64,000 nt of DNA from Clostridiaceae bacterium. GTDB taxonomy: Bacteria; Bacillota; Clostridia; Lachnospirales; Lachnospiraceae. The translations under genes and the position numbers were made by a program. The notes beneath the pieces are model-generated. The model was not told where the DNA came from. It searched no databases and saw only the letters and a list, made by a program, of their open reading frames with translations. Numbering within the stretch: the first letter of the stretch is position 1; the number at the start of each line of letters is the position of its first letter. The stretch is taken from positions 62,001 through 126,000 of the forward strand of contig CAJTGE010000006.1 in NCBI GenBank assembly GCA_910575795.1, in the 5' to 3' direction. Shown in pieces: positions 17,121 through 26,477 of this stretch.

Positions 17121-17284
17121 AATGTACTCTCGGAATCTCGCTGTGCCTGATTTTGTGAGATGATTTTTTGTCAGATGTGCACAAATTTATGAGGCGTACG
17201 TGGAGCGTACGTTGATTAAATTTGGGTGCATCTGGCGGAAAATCAGCCGCAAAAGCAGGCGCAGAGAGATTCCGAGAGTACATT
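17121..17284. repeat. Long palindromic element (family A, full copy)
   Basis: 164 bases whose two halves are inverted copies of each other. The ends are AATGTACTCTCGGAATCTC and its mirror, and internal stretches such as the CGTACG-rich centre also pair. It contains no gene. Shorter relatives lie at 15874-15918 and 19972-20024. It resembles a non-autonomous miniature transposable element or a large RNA hairpin, and it ends 22 bases before the next start codon. Confidence 0.85.
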
Positions 17285-17306
17285 CTATGGAAAAGGAGGC
17301 GTTCAT

Positions 17307-18569
17307 ATGGATCTGATCAGCCAGTTTATGGAAAACTATAAAAAGAAAATGCCTTTTTATGAGACAGCCGGCCGCCTGGCCGCCCTGCAGCTTGAAGAAG
17401 AGCTCCGCTCCGCCGGCATCCGCTCCATCGTAACCTTCCGCGCCAAAAATCCCGGACGCTTAAAGGCCAAGGTACAGCGCCGCAACGAGCTCAACGCCGG
17501 GCCCTATAAAAATATGAAGGAAATTTATGAGGATATCGCTGATCTGACCGGCGTGCGCGTCTCCCTCTATTTCCCGGGCGATCGCGATATCGTGAACACC
17601 CTGATCGGCCGCCTTTTCACGATCCTGGAGACAAGGCAGTTTCCCGAGCAGTCCAAGCCGCCGTCCTACCACAAGCGCTTTTCCGGCTATTGGGCCAACC
17701 ACTACCGCGCCCATATGCGGGAGGAGCGTCTGGAACCGCCGCAGAAAAAGTACGCCGCCGCGCGGATCGAGATTCAGGTGGCCTCTGTCCTGATGCATGC
17801 GTGGTGCGAAGTGGAGCACGACCTCGTTTACAAGCCCATGCAGGGCGCTCTCTCGGATGAAGAGCTGGCGATCCTGGATGAGCTGAACGGCCTGGTGCTG
17901 GCCGGGGAAATCGCGCTGGAGCGCCTGCAGAGAGCCGGAAATTTGCGGATCCGCACCAAAAACGCCGCCTTCAGCAGCCAGTACGATCTCGCCTCCTATC
18001 TCTACAACTACTTAAGCGGCCAGTTTGAAAATGAAGAAATTGAGCTGCGGATGGGGAATATCGAACTCCTGTACAGCCTGATCAGCCGTCTCCGTTTCAC
18101 CGGTGTGAAAGAGATGGAGGCAGTCCTGAAATCCGTAAAATTTGAAAAGGACAAGCGGAACCTCTCCCAGCAGATCATTGATCAGATTATCACCGGAAAC
18201 GAAAAACGCTACCAGATCTATCAGGAGCTCCGGGCCGGCCGCGGCGGGCTTGATGAGGTGCACAGGGCCGCGATCGATTACTTTATCGAGCGGTGGGTAT
18301 CCCTTGAAAAGCTGTTGAACCAGATCACTTACCAGAACGCTCCAAAGGCCAGAGGTTCCTTTAACATCAACCGCCTGAAACGGATGGGCCTGCTTGACCA
18401 GGATACGCTGAACCGGATTGTCCTCCTGAGAAAGACAAGAAACGTTTTAATCCACGACATCGAAATACCGGATAAAGATGATTTGCTGCGGCACGGGGAT
18501 GAGGCGGGAAACCTCCTTCTGCACATTCGCGCAGAGATCTCCGCGCAGGACAACAATGGAGAGGGGTAA
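17307..18569 (+). CDS. RelA/SpoT synthetase-domain protein with HEPN-like C-terminus
   Basis: 420 residues. Residues about 40-180 match the RelA/SpoT nucleotidyltransferase fold: SIVTFRAKNPGRLKAKVQRR, then IYEDIADLTGVRVSLYFPGD, SGYWANHYRAHM and the conserved RIEIQVASVLMHAWCEVEHDLVYKP. There is no HD hydrolase, TGS or ACT domain, so it is not the long housekeeping Rel. The C-terminus carries RKTRNVLIHDIE (about residues 376-386), an R-x4-H pattern in a helix as in HEPN domains. It might make (p)ppGpp or pyrophosphorylate another nucleotide or RNA, as toxic small alarmone synthetases do. AAGGAGG lies before the ATG at 17307. Activity and targets are inference. Confidence 0.8.
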   Translation: MDLISQFMENYKKKMPFYETAGRLAALQLEEELRSAGIRSIVTFRAKNPGRLKAKVQRRNELNAGPYKNMKEIYEDIADLTGVRVSLYFPGDRDIVNTLIGRLFTILETRQFPEQSKPPSYHKRFSGYWANHYRAHMREERLEPPQKKYAAARIEIQVASVLMHAWCEVEHDLVYKPMQGALSDEELAILDELNGLVLAGEIALERLQRAGNLRIRTKNAAFSSQYDLASYLYNYLSGQFENEEIELRMGNIELLYSLISRLRFTGVKEMEAVLKSVKFEKDKRNLSQQIIDQIITGNEKRYQIYQELRAGRGGLDEVHRAAIDYFIERWVSLEKLLNQITYQNAPKARGSFNINRLKRMGLLDQDTLNRIVLLRKTRNVLIHDIEIPDKDDLLRHGDEAGNLLLHIRAEISAQDNNGEG

Positions 18570-18647
18570 AAGCGCCTCTCTCCACTGCGGACTAAAACAG
18601 CGCCGCAGACGCAATGCGGTTCCAGGAACATTTCCTTTACAAAACGC

Positions 18648-19948
18648 CTAACTGTCCATCCTGGCCAGACATGCGGACACTGCGCCGCCAAGCTTGTCGT
18701 CCCCATCCTCTTTTGCCAGCTCCAGGAGAACCTCAAGCCATTCCTTACACTGATAATGTATCGAAAATTTATCATCGTATTCCTGAAAGGTTTTTACATT
18801 TTCCTGCTCCGCCTTGCTGATAAATTTTGGAAAAGCCTCGCTCAAATAGGCTCTCACCCTGTTTTTCTTAACCTCCTCCGGCTCCCGACTCCATATCGGA
18901 GCCGGCCGGTGCTTCAGGGCCAGATAAAGCAGCTTGTCAATCTCAATGCTCCCGGCATCATAATAATCCTCCAGGTAAATTCTCCCCTCCTCCCGTTCCT
19001 GCGCCGCCGCAGGGTATCTCTTCAGCCATTTTTCCTTTTCCGATTCGCTTTCCGGCGCCGCTGTCTCCGGCTTTGGTTTGTTCAGGCAGCATTTCTTGTA
19101 TTTTTTCCGCTTCCGCAGGGACAGGGGTCGTTTCTCCCGATTTTGACTGTCTTCTCCGGGGCGTTATACTCCCTCTCCAGAGCTTTAAACAGCTTGTCAA
19201 TGCTCTTTTTTTCCATTGTATCCCGCTTTGGCTCCTCAAACATCGCCCAGCCGCGCAGCATCTTTGCCGCATCAATCGGACTTGTGTAAGTATCTCTATT
19301 CTTCCGGAACATCCTGTCCACACAATCATCATACCTGCCTATCGCAGATTCATCGATCCGCTCCCTCTCATACAGATACCGGATCTCCGGGAGCATGTCC
19401 TTCATATTACAGTCGCATATAACGTCCGCCAGGCCGGTGTATATATAACTGTCGTCACGCTCATCGCCGTGGGCCTCCTCCCTGATAAAATCCTCCCATT
19501 CGTCCTTTCCCAGGCTGCCGTCCAGATACAACTGTCCCATCACCCTCAGCATTCCGGTTCTTGCAAATTCGTCGCTTTCCTGATTTCGGATCGCCTTCTT
19601 CAGCAATTCCAGATCTCCATTGTATGTATGGTAAAGAATCTGCGGCAGGCCCTCTGTGACTGTGTCTCCGATCAGGTAATCTAATATATCGGTCGGAAAC
19701 GACGCCATCTCCATGATCAGAGGAAAGCACTCCCTGGCCTGGAACTCTCCCAGGAAAAATAGGGCGTAAAAATGCAGCTGGTATTGCACGTCCAGCTTGT
19801 CCTTTTCAGCGACCGCCTTTTCCAGCGCCGCGCGCAGGAAGGGAATCGCCTCCTCCCTGTTTTTACTGATCGTTTGAAATGCTTCCTCAGGGAATACTTT
19901 GCTTCTGTAAGTAATGTCATTAATCGCCTTTTGTACGGATTCCGTCAT
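18648..19948 (-). pseudogene. DUF1186/SEC-C protein gene with a frameshift in an A6 run
   Basis: The first 288 codons (start 19948) encode a HEAT-like DUF1186 domain and the beginning of a SEC-C zinc motif (KIGRNDPCPCGSGK), then run into a stop at 19082. One extra A in the run at 19101-19106 (A6 on the coding strand) would give GSGKKYKKCCLNK, the complete SEC-C motif. The reading then stays open for about 145 more codons to 18648, ending ...VSACLARMDS. So one base has been lost in a homopolymer, or frame is restored by slippage, or the base is a sequencing error. Function of the family is unknown; SEC-C motifs bind zinc. Family A palindromes lie at both sides of this gene and its neighbour. 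Confidence 0.8.
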
Positions 19949-19971
19949 TTTTAAACCTCCCTTGTCTCCAT

Positions 19972-20024
19972 ATGTACTCTCGGAACCTCACAAAATCAGG
20001 CGCAGAGAGATTTCGAGAGTACAT
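19972..20024. repeat. Short palindrome-family element (family A, copy 3)
   Basis: 53 bases with ends ATGTACTCTCGGAACCTC and GAGATTTCGAGAGTACAT, immediately upstream of the SEC-C gene. Its right part, CACAAAATCAGGCGCAGAGA, is the inverted copy of the left half of the 17121 element, so it looks like an internally deleted version. Confidence 0.75.
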
Positions 20025-20094
20025 CCATATAACGGCGCGGACTTTTTGAAAAATCCACCTATACAGCCGCCATCCCGCTGCATAAATGACTCTT

Positions 20095-20243
20095 CTATAT
20101 ATCTGCGACAAACTGATCCGGATAAATATCACTTCCGCAATAACCGCACGTTTTGCCCCCGGCCTCCTCCGCCCATTTTTTCCGCCGTTCTTCACACACT
20201 GGCAGATGCCTGCCTGATTTCTTACAATAATCTTTTCAATCAT
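20095..20243 (-). pseudogene. Possible remnant of a small zinc-ribbon protein
   Basis: Reading from an ATG at 20243 gives MIEK. After a one-base shift the frame continues as YCKKSGRHLPVCEERRKKWAE, then EAGGKTCGYCGSDIYPDQFVADI, ending at 20095. The C..C and CGYC pairs look like a four-cysteine zinc ribbon. No good ribosome site precedes it. It may be a decayed gene or chance; the 280-base gap around it holds nothing else I can support. Confidence 0.3.
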
Positions 20244-20303
20244 AAAACCCATGAAAAAGTAACCTATAACGATATAAGGCCAGGATTTTTAAAAGTTCAA
20301 AGA

Positions 20304-21308
20304 TCAAAGCTCCATCTGCCTCATTTCCTGATTCGCTCTTTCGTACAGATAGACCTTGTTCGACAGGGTTTCTGACGGATCGAAAGTTTTGTTCATCTGC
20401 TTGATCCGCATAAGTATATCTCGTGGATGTATCGTGCCCTTTTTATGAAGCCTGGCTTCGCTTGTTCCCGTGAAAGCTATATAATAATCGTCTCCGAAAA
20501 GCTCTGCCAAACGCTTCATTACTCCGGGATAAAACATGGCGATTGCGCCGTTTATCTGCGCTGTCGTTGTCACAGTCGGCACTTCAAGCGGTGAAAGTGA
20601 AGTTATATCACTGTTCAGCGCCATAAACGCGCCTCTGTGATAAGGCGGATTTAATAAGTCCATCGGTTTTAAGTATATACGCGGCGGCGCCATGATGTAT
20701 GTATTGCTCACCGCATCCTCCCACACTTGTTCCTCATCTATCCCCCATGCCTGCATTGAGGATTTATGTACCTTAACAGATAATACGTCATGTCTTTTGC
20801 CGTCATTTTCATCACTTACAAGAATATAGAGAACCAGCACCATATCGCCGATGCGCCTGTAAATATGATCCTTCAGTTCAAATCGGTGGTCGTTAAAATT
20901 CAGCGGGCGGATAAAAAGCTTGTCTTTTAACGAACCATACTCATTTTTTTCAATCAGATCCATAATTCCCAGTTCCATGAATTTTCTGCTGGAGTCGATC
21001 GCAGAACGAATCTGTTCCCACACAGCCGTCCAGCCGCCTTTTTCATACTTACGGTACAACTGCCCGCAGTCAAATCTGCATACCTGTTCTCTCTTGCCCT
21101 TATATTGGTACAGGATAATATAATCGCCAATCAGCACATCCGATTCCGTTTTGTGATACTTGATGTTTGTTTCGCGTATAACAGAAAGCTCCTCCATATC
21201 AGACGATGTGGCCCCATCCTCTAAGAAGACCATTTTGTCATAACCCAGCTCCTGTTTCTTTTCCTCAAGCTTTTTCTGCAGTTCGCTGATAAAATCCTTA
21301 TATGCCAT
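20304..21308 (-). CDS. DUF5688 family protein
   Basis: 334 residues, soluble, no signal peptide. It has the pattern of the DUF5688 proteins common in Lachnospiraceae: RPLNFNDHRFELKDHIYRRIGDMVLVLYILVSDE, then VTTTAQINGAIAMFYPGVMKRLAELFGDDYYIAFTGTSEARLHKKG. The function is unknown. I chose MAYKDFISEL (21308), which follows GGAGG, over an upstream ATG. It lies between decayed genes but looks intact. Confidence 0.8.
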   Translation of the reverse strand: MAYKDFISELQKKLEEKKQELGYDKMVFLEDGATSSDMEELSVIRETNIKYHKTESDVLIGDYIILYQYKGKREQVCRFDCGQLYRKYEKGGWTAVWEQIRSAIDSSRKFMELGIMDLIEKNEYGSLKDKLFIRPLNFNDHRFELKDHIYRRIGDMVLVLYILVSDENDGKRHDVLSVKVHKSSMQAWGIDEEQVWEDAVSNTYIMAPPRIYLKPMDLLNPPYHRGAFMALNSDITSLSPLEVPTVTTTAQINGAIAMFYPGVMKRLAELFGDDYYIAFTGTSEARLHKKGTIHPRDILMRIKQMNKTFDPSETLSNKVYLYERANQEMRQMEL

Positions 21309-21420
21309 TTCTTTACCTCCGTTTATTTGTGAAACCGTGGAATGGTTTGTCGATTCTGAAAAGTTTAATTTTATTACATTTAAAAACAATTTACGTTGAT
21401 TATCCCTGCGAAATCACTTT

Positions 21421-22369
21421 CTACATTTTAGCAAATGTAATAATAAAGATGCTTTTACAAATCTTGAGTATTTCATCTGACGATTTATTTACCAGCTTCC
21501 CGCAAAATAACTTTACGATTAAATTATTGTATTCGTATTTAGGGAGATTCCCATTATTATCTAATTCTTTTGCTCAATCCTGACATACTTTTTCAATGCG
21601 CAAAACCGCAAAAGAGTTTCCATGTCGCGTTCTGCAGCATCCTCTTGCCCCCATATTTTTCGCCATTTATCATCATACCTGTTATATTCCTGCAGCATCG
21701 TATAAAAATCACATACGTATATTACGTTTCTCAATTCCTGCTGCGTTAAAAGAGAACCTTTAGCATTTAAATTTTCAAAAATTTTTCTTAATATTTTTGT
21801 GCGCTGTTTTTCGTCATCAATTTTTATTTCTATAACAGTAATTGACGTATAGTCTATGCGTCTTTTCATTTCCATGGGAAGAGAAGCATAATCTACATTA
21901 ATTTTTTTTCATCCTCATTTATTAGTTGAATATGAAGTTCTTCTAATGTCAGTTGGCTCGTTAAGGCTTCTTTAAAAGGAATGTTATGCACTTGGATTTC
22001 TGAAAAATCTACAGAATTACTTTCTCTTCTGTCTAAATAAAAACCTATATAATAAAAAAACAAACTCAAAACACGCTGTTGTCCATCTAAGATTTCCAAT
22101 TGATTCTCACTGTTTCTGCACGTATAAATTGGCGGAATCGGTAAACCACGGATCAATGATTCAACTAATGAAATAATCTGTTCCTTACTCCAGCGATATT
22201 TTCTCTGATATTTGGGTATAATATACAAATTTTCGTTTACACCTTCTACCAGAGTACGAAATCCAACATCTGTCTTATATTGTTGAATACTAATTCCTTT
22301 TAAATCGCTCATCGTGCTCAATATCGTTTCCTCCTCAGATTCTTTGGCTTGTATTATAATATTTGCCAT
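21421..22369 (-). pseudogene. DUF262 (GmrSD/ParB-like) gene with two frameshifts
   Basis: The first segment (22369-21893) encodes the N-terminal half of a DUF262 domain with IIPKYQRKYRWSKEQIISLVESLIRGLPIPPIY and the hallmark LDGQQRVLSL. It stops after an A8 run (21902-21909). One added A lets the frame continue as INVDYASLPMEMKRRIDYTS through FENLNAKGSLLTQQELRNVIY to EQK. A second one-base loss near 21568-21571 hides a further tail ending KSIFIITFAKM at 21421. DUF262 proteins are often modification-dependent nucleases in defence systems. The segment is much richer in A and T than its neighbours, suggesting transfer from elsewhere. No clear ribosome site is seen. Confidence 0.78.
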
Positions 22370-22485
22370 AAGGTCAACCGATCATTTTGCAAATCATACT
22401 TAGTATACCCTAAAAAACAGTTCCTCTCAATATACTTTCAACACTCTTTTTCGTCTCTTCTTGAATACTACAAAAGCGGAAGATG

Positions 22486-23103
22486 TTATATCCTCCGCTC
22501 CCCATCCATCACCTTACAAAAAATCACTGCCACTAACGTACTCACCGCCGTCGCCGCAATTCCCGGCCCCACAACCGCTGCCGGGTTCACGCTCCCATAC
22601 TGGCTCCTATAGGCAATCATATTCACCGGAATGAGCTGCAGGGAAGAGATATTAATGATCAGAAATGTACACATCTCATTACTGGCAATTCCACGCTTTC
22701 TCACCGGGCCCGGAAGCCGGCCGTTTCTCCTGTCTTCCTCCAGCTTCTCCAATTCCTCCATCGCCCTAAGCCCAGCCGGCGTAGCCGCCCACCCGACTCC
22801 TATGACATTGGCGATCATATTCGCCGCAATGGCTTCCAGGGACGGATGATTCTCCGGAATATGCGGGAACAAAAAGCGCAGAATTGGCCGCATCCTGGCG
22901 GAAAGCTGTTCGATCAGCCCGGCCCGGCGGCCCACCTCCAGGATCCCGGTCCAAAAGGACATCACGCCCAGCATGGTAATGCACAGCTTTACCGCCTCCC
23001 CCGCCGATTCCAGAGCCCCTGCCGTGACCTGGCCAAGGTTCCCGTGAACAGCCGCCCACAATATACCGACAAGCATCATAAAGCCCCACAGATAATTCAG
23101 CAT
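22486..23103 (-). CDS. spmA: Spore maturation protein A
   Basis: 205 residues, membrane protein of the nucleoside-recognition (Gate) family, needed for spore core dehydration. Visible motifs are LCITMLGVMSFWTGILEVGRRAGLI, the paired block NMIANVIGVGWAATPAGLRAMEEL, and CTFLIINISSLQLIPVNMIAYRSQYGS. Four or five hydrophobic segments are present. Start follows AGAGG. spmB normally follows spmA directly, but here the next minus-strand gene is the AT-rich DUF262 pseudogene, so spmB has been displaced or lost locally. Confidence 0.92.
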   Translation of the reverse strand: MLNYLWGFMMLVGILWAAVHGNLGQVTAGALESAGEAVKLCITMLGVMSFWTGILEVGRRAGLIEQLSARMRPILRFLFPHIPENHPSLEAIAANMIANVIGVGWAATPAGLRAMEELEKLEEDRRNGRLPGPVRKRGIASNEMCTFLIINISSLQLIPVNMIAYRSQYGSVNPAAVVGPGIAATAVSTLVAVIFCKVMDGERRI

Positions 23104-23239
23104 AGCAAACCTCTTTCCCGGTTATGTCTTTGGCAGCATCAGCAGGCAGCCTGACATCAGGCCAGCGCCCTGCCATCGCCTGCTGCGAATGCCGCATGCC
23201 GCCATCATTTACTCTAATCTATGAGTCCTGTACGCCCTC

Positions 23240-24221
23240 TTATGACATAAGCTCCCTGTACATCTCAGCCAGCCCCTTCGTCGGCCTCCATCCCAGGGCG
23301 CGCATTTTCTCAGATGAAAGGCGCAGCCCGGTATCTTCGGCATATCCATGCGCGCCCGCCTCATCCGCCCCGCAGATGACTTTAATCTTTCCCCCTGCTA
23401 TCTCCTGCGCCACAAGCTGCGCCATGTCCCGGATCCGCATCGTAGCATCCTCATTCACGACATTATATACCTCCCCGTCCCGGCCATTCCCAAGGATCGT
23501 CCAAATCGCATTGACCGTATCGGATATCTCGCAGTAATTTCCCATAGACATACCGCTCGTATGCAATAGAATATCACGCCCCTCTGCCGCCGCCTTTGCG
23601 AACTGTGCAAAAACCCGCCCGTCCTCCGGAGGAACCCCTTTCCCGAACGTCTGGGCCAGCCTTGCAATGCGGACAGGTACGCCGTATTCCCTGTAAAAAA
23701 TATGGCAGTAGTGCTCTGCCATGCGTTTCCCCAGCGGATAGCAGCTACGCGGCGCGTCCAGGCTCACATCGCCCAGCCGCTCCTCCGATACGCGCTCCCC
23801 CTCGCTGCAGTCAACCTTTCCGTAAACCTCCATAGAGGAGAGGTATACCATGGAACGAACCTTCTTTTTTTGCCGCCAGCTCCAGGATCCGGCGCGTCCC
23901 CTCCACAATACAGTCCGCTGTCTCTACCGGCCGCGATATCATCTCATGGGACTTCGTGGGGCAGGCACAGTGGATGATACGGTCAACCTCCTGCGGAATG
24001 GTTTCCTCATCCCAGTCCCTGATACCGCCTTTGCACAAAATGACTTCCGTATCGCCTGCGTTCAGCTCCCCCTTTAGGATATCCCCCGCCTTTTCCATAT
24101 CCCTGACGGGCAGAATCAGGCGTCCCGCCCCCCATCGGGGCGTATGCACAATATCCTTTGCCAGCATCCGTCCGATATAACCTGTGCCCCCTGTGAGGAG
24201 AATCGTCTCTTTTTTCAGCAC
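23240..24221 (-). pseudogene. NAD-dependent epimerase/dehydratase gene with a frameshift in an A7 run
   Basis: The N-terminal half has the Rossmann motif ILLTGGTGYIGRMLA and IIHCACPTKSHEMI, and runs to ILELAAKK. The C-terminal half continues in another frame with KKVRSMVYLSSMEVYGK, the catalytic YPLGKRMAEHYC (Y-x3-K), and the substrate region GNYCEISDTVNAIW, ending at 23240. The switch is in an A7 run (23865-23871); A6 would join both halves without a break. Together they make a normal short-chain sugar-nucleotide epimerase or reductase of about 326 residues. The likely start is a GTG at 24221, ten bases after AGGAG. This could be decay, slippage or a sequence error. Confidence 0.78.
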
Positions 24222-24345
24222 CAGCGCCACACTCCTTTCCATTATGAAAAACATCCATATTAAAAATTATAGCCTCCCGCCGCCTTCTTGTCACCCGCGG
24301 TTTAGGATTTTCTCTTGCTATTTCCCTGTCGCTGCTATAAAATAA

Positions 24346-24371
24346 TAACAGTTCATAACCTCTGAACTGCT
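24346..24371. repeat. Dispersed palindrome, TAACAGTTCAGA family (copy 2)
   Basis: TAACAGTTCA, then after seven bases TCTGAACTGCTG; arms CAGTTCA/TGAACTG are exact. It lies between the divergent epimerase and ABC-class ATPase genes, about 65 bases before the latter's start, where it could affect transcription. Confidence 0.55.
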
Positions 24372-24434
24372 GCGGCAGACTGCTGAAAACGTAAGTCAAT
24401 GATAAGTCATTATAAGCCAAAGAAAGGAACACCC

Positions 24435-26345
24435 ATGAAACAGTCGCATGATTTGAGAAGACTTCTGGAAAGCATTGATCACAAGAGCTATCCGGCCTAC
24501 AAAGACGCCCGGGGCGCTTATGATTTTAAAGACTACATTTTATCCATTGACCATGTGCAGGGGGATCCCTTTGCCTCCCCGTCCAAGGTCAGCGTAACCA
24601 TAAGCCATCAGGCCGCCGGCTTTCCGGCCGAATATTTCAATGAGGGCTTTAAGAAAACCGCCCTGGAGGATTACCTTCTGCGCTGCTTTTCGCGCGAGAT
24701 CGCGCGCTTTAATTTTAAAGCCAAAGGCTCCGGCAAGAGCGGCCTTATCGCAACCAGCCGCCCCGGGCAGGAGATCCTGCCGCGCACGGCCTGCGAGATC
24801 GGGGCAAATTCCATTACGGCGCGCTTTGAAGTCGGTTTTCCGGCTTTTGGGCGCACGATCAATTCCGGAGAGCTGATCCGCATCCTGTTCGATTTTCTGC
24901 CGGGCTGCGTGCGCAATGTATTCTTTTATAAAAACAGGGATAAAAAGGAAGTGCTGGACGTCATTCACCTCTCCGAGGATCAGGAGTTTATCCGGGGCGA
25001 ATTAAAGCGCCTTGATCTGGTGTCCTTTGCGGCCAATGGATCCATCCTGCCCCGCGAGACAGGCATCTCGGATCGGCCCATGAAAGACAGCATCCCCTTT
25101 ACCGCCCCGGATTCCCTGACAATCACCCTTAAACTGCCGCACCGCGGCCCTCTCTCCGGGCTTGCCGTCCGCCGCGGCATCACGCTGATTGTAGGAGGCG
25201 GCTACCACGGGAAATCCACGCTCTTAAAGGCCCTGGAATCCGGCGTATACAACCATATCGCCGGGGATGGCCGGGAGTATGTGATCACGGACTGTACGGC
25301 TGTCAAGCTGCGCGCAGAGGACGGGCGCAGCATCAATAATGTGGATATTTCCCTTTTTATCAACGATCTGCCAAACGGCAAGAATACCGCCGCCTTTTCC
25401 ACAGCCGACGCCAGCGGAAGCACCTCCCAGGCCGCGGCTGTCATAGAAGGCGTTGAGTCCGGAGCGCGGGCCTTCCTTATTGATGAGGACACCTCGGCCA
25501 CGAATTTTATGCTGAGAGATGATTTGATGCAGCGCATCGTCAGCCGCGATAAGGAGCCCATCACGCCGTTTATTGAACGGGCAAGGGATCTGTATGAGCA
25601 GGCCGGGATCTCCACGGTTCTCGTTGCCGGAAGCTCGGGCGCGTATTTCTTCATCGCCGACACCGTGCTCCAGATGGACTCCTACCGGCCGTATGACATC
25701 ACAGATACGGTAAAGGCGGCCTGCCAGGCGTCCGAATCCCGTCCCGAGATCTCGGCCCCCGGCTTCCGGCTTCCGGAAAAGGGCCGCCGCCTCGCCTCCA
25801 GCGTCACAGGCGCGCGCAGGAACAACGGGCTTGGCGATATCTGGGACGGCGGAGGCAGGAATACCGGAGACGAACCGGGAGACGACGGGGACAGCAGTAA
25901 CGAACGCGGCGGACGCGGCGGCAGAGACGGGCGCGGGAACGGAAACAGCGCCGGCGGCAGAGACGGCGGGTATAGCAGAGGCGGCGGATACGGCAGAGGC
26001 GGACGCGGCGACCGGGACGGCAGAGGCGGCGGGCGCGGCGACCGGATTAAGGTCAAGGTGCGCGGAAAGGACGCCTTCCAGGTGGCAAAGGAACCGGTTG
26101 ATCTGCGTTTTGTGGAACAGCTTGCGGACAGCGAGCAGACGAACGCCCTGGCGCAGATGGTCCGTTACTGTCTCGAAAAGGGCCTTTTTGAGCGCTGCAC
26201 TCTTCAGGAAATCGTTTCCCTGATCATGAAGGAATATGAAAAACACGGGCTGTCCGCATTTACCGACGCGTCATATGCCGCCATGGGCCTGTGCCTGCCG
26301 AGAGTCCAGGAAATCTACGCCTGCTTAAACCGGTTCAGGGGATAG
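24435..26345 (+). CDS. ABC-class ATPase (COG3044 type) with RGG-rich insert
   Basis: 636 residues. A predicted stand-alone ATPase of the ABC class (PF09818), not a transporter subunit. The P-loop is GITLIVGGGYHGKSTLLKALESGVYNHI (residues about 257-284), and a later SSGAYFFIADTVLQM is typical of the family. Residues about 465-550 are a Gly/Arg/Asp-rich insert with many RGG and GRGG units, unlike the compact family norm; RGG repeats in other proteins bind RNA. The family role is unknown. The start follows AAAGGAA. It is encoded next to rpoN on the same strand. Confidence 0.88.
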   Translation: MKQSHDLRRLLESIDHKSYPAYKDARGAYDFKDYILSIDHVQGDPFASPSKVSVTISHQAAGFPAEYFNEGFKKTALEDYLLRCFSREIARFNFKAKGSGKSGLIATSRPGQEILPRTACEIGANSITARFEVGFPAFGRTINSGELIRILFDFLPGCVRNVFFYKNRDKKEVLDVIHLSEDQEFIRGELKRLDLVSFAANGSILPRETGISDRPMKDSIPFTAPDSLTITLKLPHRGPLSGLAVRRGITLIVGGGYHGKSTLLKALESGVYNHIAGDGREYVITDCTAVKLRAEDGRSINNVDISLFINDLPNGKNTAAFSTADASGSTSQAAAVIEGVESGARAFLIDEDTSATNFMLRDDLMQRIVSRDKEPITPFIERARDLYEQAGISTVLVAGSSGAYFFIADTVLQMDSYRPYDITDTVKAACQASESRPEISAPGFRLPEKGRRLASSVTGARRNNGLGDIWDGGGRNTGDEPGDDGDSSNERGGRGGRDGRGNGNSAGGRDGGYSRGGGYGRGGRGDRDGRGGGRGDRIKVKVRGKDAFQVAKEPVDLRFVEQLADSEQTNALAQMVRYCLEKGLFERCTLQEIVSLIMKEYEKHGLSAFTDASYAAMGLCLPRVQEIYACLNRFRG

Positions 26346-26477
26346 AAACAGGAGCCTGTTTGGGGCATACTCCGGCGGATATAGGGATATTATTCACTTT
26401 TTTGCAATTATTCAGATTATCTCTGAACCGGTACTCATTTTTAACTGTTATGAATGTTCAGACAAAAGAGGGGTATT

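Noticed and set aside
17121-17284. A riboswitch in the leader of the RelA-like gene
   Set aside because: The element is a near-perfect palindrome with related copies elsewhere, which fits a mobile repeat better than a ligand-binding RNA.
25224-26246. 340-codon minus-strand open frame, rich in Ala/Val/Ser
   Set aside because: It is the mirror of the RGG-rich ATPase gene; the low-complexity composition is a by-product of the GC-rich repeats on the other strand.
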